DNA from: Desulfosarcina sp. OttesenSCG-928-A07
GTDB lineage: Bacteria > Desulfobacterota > Desulfobacteria > Desulfobacterales > Desulfosarcinaceae
Length of the DNA stretch: 64,000 bases
Direction: 5' to 3'
Assembly (NCBI GenBank): GCA_030267325.1
Contig: JAJDJS010000009.1
Location: forward strand, 1-64,000
Shown here: piece by piece, positions 61,222 through 64,000 of the stretch
How the letters are laid out: each line of letters begins with the position of its first letter
Position numbering within the stretch: the first letter of the stretch is position 1
Program-made: the position numbers and the translations under genes
Notes under the pieces: model-generated
Databases searched by the model: none
Told to the model about the DNA's origin: nothing
The model's input: only the letters and a program-made list of their open reading frames with translations

Positions 61222-62076
61222 TCAGAACATCTTTCGCCGGTTGATAAAGGTGCTGGCCCGCTCATAATCCCCGCTTTTTTTGAACAGCACGCCCAGAAAC
61301 GGCAGTTCACCCTTGGCCAGTTGTTTCGGCTTGAAATCCGGATCTGCTTTAAGGGCCCGGATCCAGTTAATCAGCTCCCGGGTGGCCGGACGTTTTTCAA
61401 TGGCTTCCAGTTCCCGCAGCCGGTAAAAAGCTTCAACTGCGCCCTCCATCAGCGCATCACTGCTTTCGGGAAAATGAACCGACAGAATCCGCCGCATCAT
61501 TTTGGGGTCCGGAAACGCAATGTGGTGGAAATTGCAGCGTCCCAGAAACGGATCAGAAAGGTCTTTTTTGGCGTTGGATGTGATGATGATCACCGGACGA
61601 TGGCGGGCGGTCACGGTTTTGTCGATCTCGATGATGTCAAAGGCCATTTGGTCCAGCACATCCAGCATGTCATCCTGAAAATCCGTGTCTGCCTTGTCGA
61701 TTTCGTCAATGAGCAAAACCGTGCGTCTGTCTGCCGCAAAGGCCTGACCGATTTTTCCCATTTTGATGTATTCTTCAATATTGCTCACATCCCGCCGGCT
61801 GTCGCCAAACCGGCTGTCGTTGAGCCGGGTCAGGGTATCGTACTGATAAAGTGCCTCCACCAGTTTCATGCTGGATTTCACGTTCAGCACAATGAGCGGC
61901 ATGGACAGGTTCTCGGCAATGGCGTGGGCCAGCATGGTTTTTCCGGTTCCCGGCTCTCCTTTGAGCAGCAGGGGCATTTCAAGGGCCATGGAAATGTTGA
62001 CAATCTGGGCCAGTTCTTCATCCAGCACATAACGGGACGCGCCGGTAAAAGACGCATCAGATGACGTTGCGGTCAT
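61222..62076 (-). CDS. MoxR-family AAA+ ATPase
   Basis: The 284-residue ATPase has Walker A GEPGTGKTMLAHAIA (about 39-53), Walker B VLLIDEIDKAD, sensor-1 IITSNAKKDL, and the arginine-finger region FLGRCNFHHIAFPD. MoxR ATPases remodel partner proteins with VWA co-factors, and the VWA gene follows immediately. The pair forms a typical two-gene chaperone module. Confidence 0.92.
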   Translation of the reverse strand: MTATSSDASFTGASRYVLDEELAQIVNISMALEMPLLLKGEPGTGKTMLAHAIAENLSMPLIVLNVKSSMKLVEALYQYDTLTRLNDSRFGDSRRDVSNIEEYIKMGKIGQAFAADRRTVLLIDEIDKADTDFQDDMLDVLDQMAFDIIEIDKTVTARHRPVIIITSNAKKDLSDPFLGRCNFHHIAFPDPKMMRRILSVHFPESSDALMEGAVEAFYRLRELEAIEKRPATRELINWIRALKADPDFKPKQLAKGELPFLGVLFKKSGDYERASTFINRRKMF

Positions 62077-62124
62077 GGGGCTTTTGTCCTCTTTGCTATC
62101 GTGTCTATCAAGGGTTTGTTTTGT

Positions 62125-63207
62125 TCAAAAATTGCGGCGCACCATGGTGGAGAGATCCCGGGTGAGATCCAGGACGCGCCTGGCCAGATCCACGGAAAGT
62201 GTGCCAAGCCCGCAACTGGGCGTGATAAGGGACTGGGACACAATCCGCACCGGGTCCATGCCAAGGGCCGTCACCTTTTCGAGCCGTGCCTGCCATCCGT
62301 CATACAGGGACGCTGCGGTCTCCCGCAAAATGGTTTCTTCGTTCACGGTGGGCACCATTCCCCAGGCCAGGTTGCCGCCGTCGGAAAGAAAGGCTGAAAT
62401 CTGCGGTCCGTAAAGAATGAACCGGTCAAAATAGGCATAGGCGTCAAAATTGATAATATCCGCGCCCGATTCCAGCACCAGGGACCAGTCCGTATTGGCG
62501 CACACATGAATGCCGGCAAGGCCGCCGTCTTCGTGAATGGCGTCCACCACGGGTTTCAGGCAGCCCAGAATGTCTTCTTTTGAAATGCTGATGAAATCCG
62601 ATGCGCCGAATCCGGCCAGGGCTGGCTCGTCAATAAAAATAATGACCGGACATCCTGGACCGGAAAGCTTCCGGATCTGCCACCGGGCATTGAGGGACAG
62701 AAGCTTGACCGCCGCATCGCGCAGGGTGTCATTGTAAAAAATCGCCCGGCCGTCCTGGTCTTTGGTGCCGGTGCAAAAGGTAACCGGACCGGTGACCTGA
62801 CCTTTGACGGCAAAGGGCGGGCGGGAAAGGCCGGAAAGCGTGTCCAGCAGCGCACGGATGCCACCGGCAGCGGATTCGGTCAGGGCAAAGCGGGAATCGT
62901 CCAGCCGGGACAGATCTTCGCTCACCGTCATATAATCTTCAAAAAAGGACAGGAGCGCCGCATCAAAGGCATCCCCTGCGGCAGCGATAAAGGTCTTGTC
63001 GTTCTGACAAACCACGCCGGGCATGCCTGGAAGAAACTGCTGCATCATGCCTTCCTGGGGGAAAACCGGCAGTTGAATCCACAGCGGAATTTCCGGTGTG
63101 TAGTCCATGACCAGACGGGCGGCTGCCGTGTGACTATCCAGCGGCAGGCTTCCGATGAGCAGCGGCCGCCCTCCGGACTGCAGATGGCGGCGAAAAGGGG
63201 GAGACAT
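62125..63207 (-). CDS. MetE/UROD-fold methyltransferase-like protein
   Basis: The 360-residue protein has the barrel of cobalamin-independent methionine synthase (C-terminal half) and UROD-like methyltransferases. The zinc-site pattern HVC (in GIHVCANTDWS) and a later Cys in TPSCGLGTLS match the MetE His-x-Cys and Cys ligands; IDEPALAGFG is also typical. The start is set by an AGGAGT site. It lacks the N-terminal half of MetE, so it may use a corrinoid or other methyl donor. The methyl substrate is unknown. Confidence 0.82.
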   Translation of the reverse strand: MSPPFRRHLQSGGRPLLIGSLPLDSHTAAARLVMDYTPEIPLWIQLPVFPQEGMMQQFLPGMPGVVCQNDKTFIAAAGDAFDAALLSFFEDYMTVSEDLSRLDDSRFALTESAAGGIRALLDTLSGLSRPPFAVKGQVTGPVTFCTGTKDQDGRAIFYNDTLRDAAVKLLSLNARWQIRKLSGPGCPVIIFIDEPALAGFGASDFISISKEDILGCLKPVVDAIHEDGGLAGIHVCANTDWSLVLESGADIINFDAYAYFDRFILYGPQISAFLSDGGNLAWGMVPTVNEETILRETAASLYDGWQARLEKVTALGMDPVRIVSQSLITPSCGLGTLSVDLARRVLDLTRDLSTMVRRNF

Positions 63208-63444
63208 GAAAACACTCCTTTCGGTTTGTAATTCTGACTGAAAAGGGATTACCATGCCCACCGGGTTTTCACAAGACCGGGAAAAACACCGTTGAAGATA
63301 CACGCGAAAACACGCTAGGGGACCGGGCAGTCAAAAAACAGATGGGAGTTTGACAAATTCGGTTTGCCAAGATTTTGAAGTCGCGATGGCGATGCATTCC
63401 CCTTGCGAACCCAAAACAACCTGTGATAAGAGGCCTCACAAAAA

Positions 63445-63522
<78 letters not shown>

Positions 63523-63790
63523 CTCATCATTGCTGCGGCAGGCTGAAAAGATCAGTGCCCGCCATTGCCGACCGACCTCATAAGGAGCGTACCTTCGGCC
63601 CACGCCCTTTTGAGGTAACAGCGGATGACCTCAAAATCCTCTCTTGGGCATTCATCCAAAACCTGAAGTCTTCCGGTTAGACAGCGTCACCTTCAAAAAC
63701 ATAACGATTTGAATTCATTACAAAAACAAATCCTCCTGCTTTTCCAATGCTCAATGATTTCAAACTGTTACAAACTCGAGACGACACTAT
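63523..63790. other. Intergenic stretch after tRNA-Pro
   Basis: No complete gene is seen. A plus-strand frame ending at the TAG near 63680 (with [20 protein letters not shown]) has some coding character and could be a 3' gene remnant. I found no convincing duplicate of the tRNA 3' end that would mark an attachment site. Confidence 0.35.
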
Positions 63791-64000
63791 CTAAGGCGTT
63801 TCCGGGGAAGTTTTCGCTTCCTCCCTCGGCTCTGCCCGTGCCTCCATAACAAATTTGTCCACTTCCTGAACCTTCATATGCTGGGGAAAGGAAAGAATCA
63901 GTTCAGTTGCGTCGTCGCGTTTCATATCCACACGGGTAACACTTCTTCCCACTTCTGCGCCGGACTTATCCACGGCTTTCCCGATAATGACGCCGTGAAA
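63791..64000 (-). CDS. C-terminal part of a hypothetical protein, cut by the window edge
   Basis: The minus-strand frame stays open to the end of the window, so only the last 70 or so residues are visible, and the GTG near 63973 is probably internal. The fragment is charged, with a beta-rich look (FHGVIIGKAVDKSGAEVGR, LILSFPQHMKVQEVDKF) and a Glu/Pro/Lys-rich tail. No family is recognised. Confidence 0.5.
   Translation of the reverse strand, partial: FHGVIIGKAVDKSGAEVGRSVTRVDMKRDDATELILSFPQHMKVQEVDKFVMEARAEPREEAKTSPETP

Overview
The window looks like a chromosomal segment of a sulfate-reducing, aromatic-degrading member of the Desulfobacterota (Desulfobacterales-like). Three things point there: a periplasmic tetraheme cytochrome c3, a benzoate-CoA ligase with the lower benzoyl-CoA pathway genes of strict anaerobes (dch, had, oah/bamA), and generally GC-rich codon use. 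The genus cannot be read from the sequence. A tRNA-Pro gene lies near the right end. No rRNA, CRISPR array or complete insertion sequence was seen.

Layout. 0-5.4 kb: a membrane protein fragment, a DUF4062/AlbA_2-ATPase pair, gmhB and recD2. 5.6-12.2 kb: a coupled ACP / ketosynthase / acyltransferase operon running directly into a Septu-type defence pair (ptuA-ptuB), then a radical SAM protein and plsY. 12.2-15.3 kb: sparse, with a Fic protein of foreign codon use and a cytochrome c3. 15.3-19.2 kb (minus): two membrane-anchored coiled-coil proteins and a BepA-like protease. 19.3-21.8 kb (minus): gdhA with an attenuator-type leader, and a GAF-ANTAR antiterminator gene. 21.8-32.8 kb (minus): anaerobic aromatic catabolism, comprising benzoate-CoA ligase, a PAS kinase with an NtrC-type regulator, an OB-fold/thiolase pair, an SDR, Oah, Had and Dch. 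33-39 kb: cmoAB, a decayed lytic transglycosylase, a DksA-like factor and nadE. 38.8-51.5 kb (minus): a ten-gene type I restriction-modification operon that carries DinD, a RhuM-Fic protein, two HsdS genes and an embedded Thoeris-like TIR/TIR/TIR-SLOG operon. 51.9-64 kb: housekeeping genes (amidohydrolase, Tat lipoprotein M48 peptidase, UvrD-like helicase, peptide ABC ATPase, thioredoxin/CcdA/DoxX, proC, VWA-MoxR, MetE-like protein) and tRNA-Pro.

How it fits together. The catabolic block covers benzoate activation, and everything from cyclohexa-1,5-diene-1-carbonyl-CoA to (by inference) glutaryl-CoA plus acetyl-CoA. Only the dearomatising reductase is missing. A well-spaced sigma-54 promoter precedes the benzoate-CoA ligase gene, and the sigma-54 activator gene is next to it. 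The gdhA leader has two stem-loops with identical AACGGC hexaloops. The second overlaps an intrinsic terminator, which is the textbook substrate of ANTAR proteins, and an ANTAR gene lies immediately upstream.

The most unusual system is the three-gene operon at 42.9-46.1 kb: two small TIR proteins coupled to a 677-residue protein with a TIR-like domain, a TIR domain and a SLOG domain. It resembles Thoeris, but the usual SIR2 effector is replaced by TIR. With Septu, type I R-M, the DUF4062 pair and two Fic proteins, the window is rich in conflict systems.
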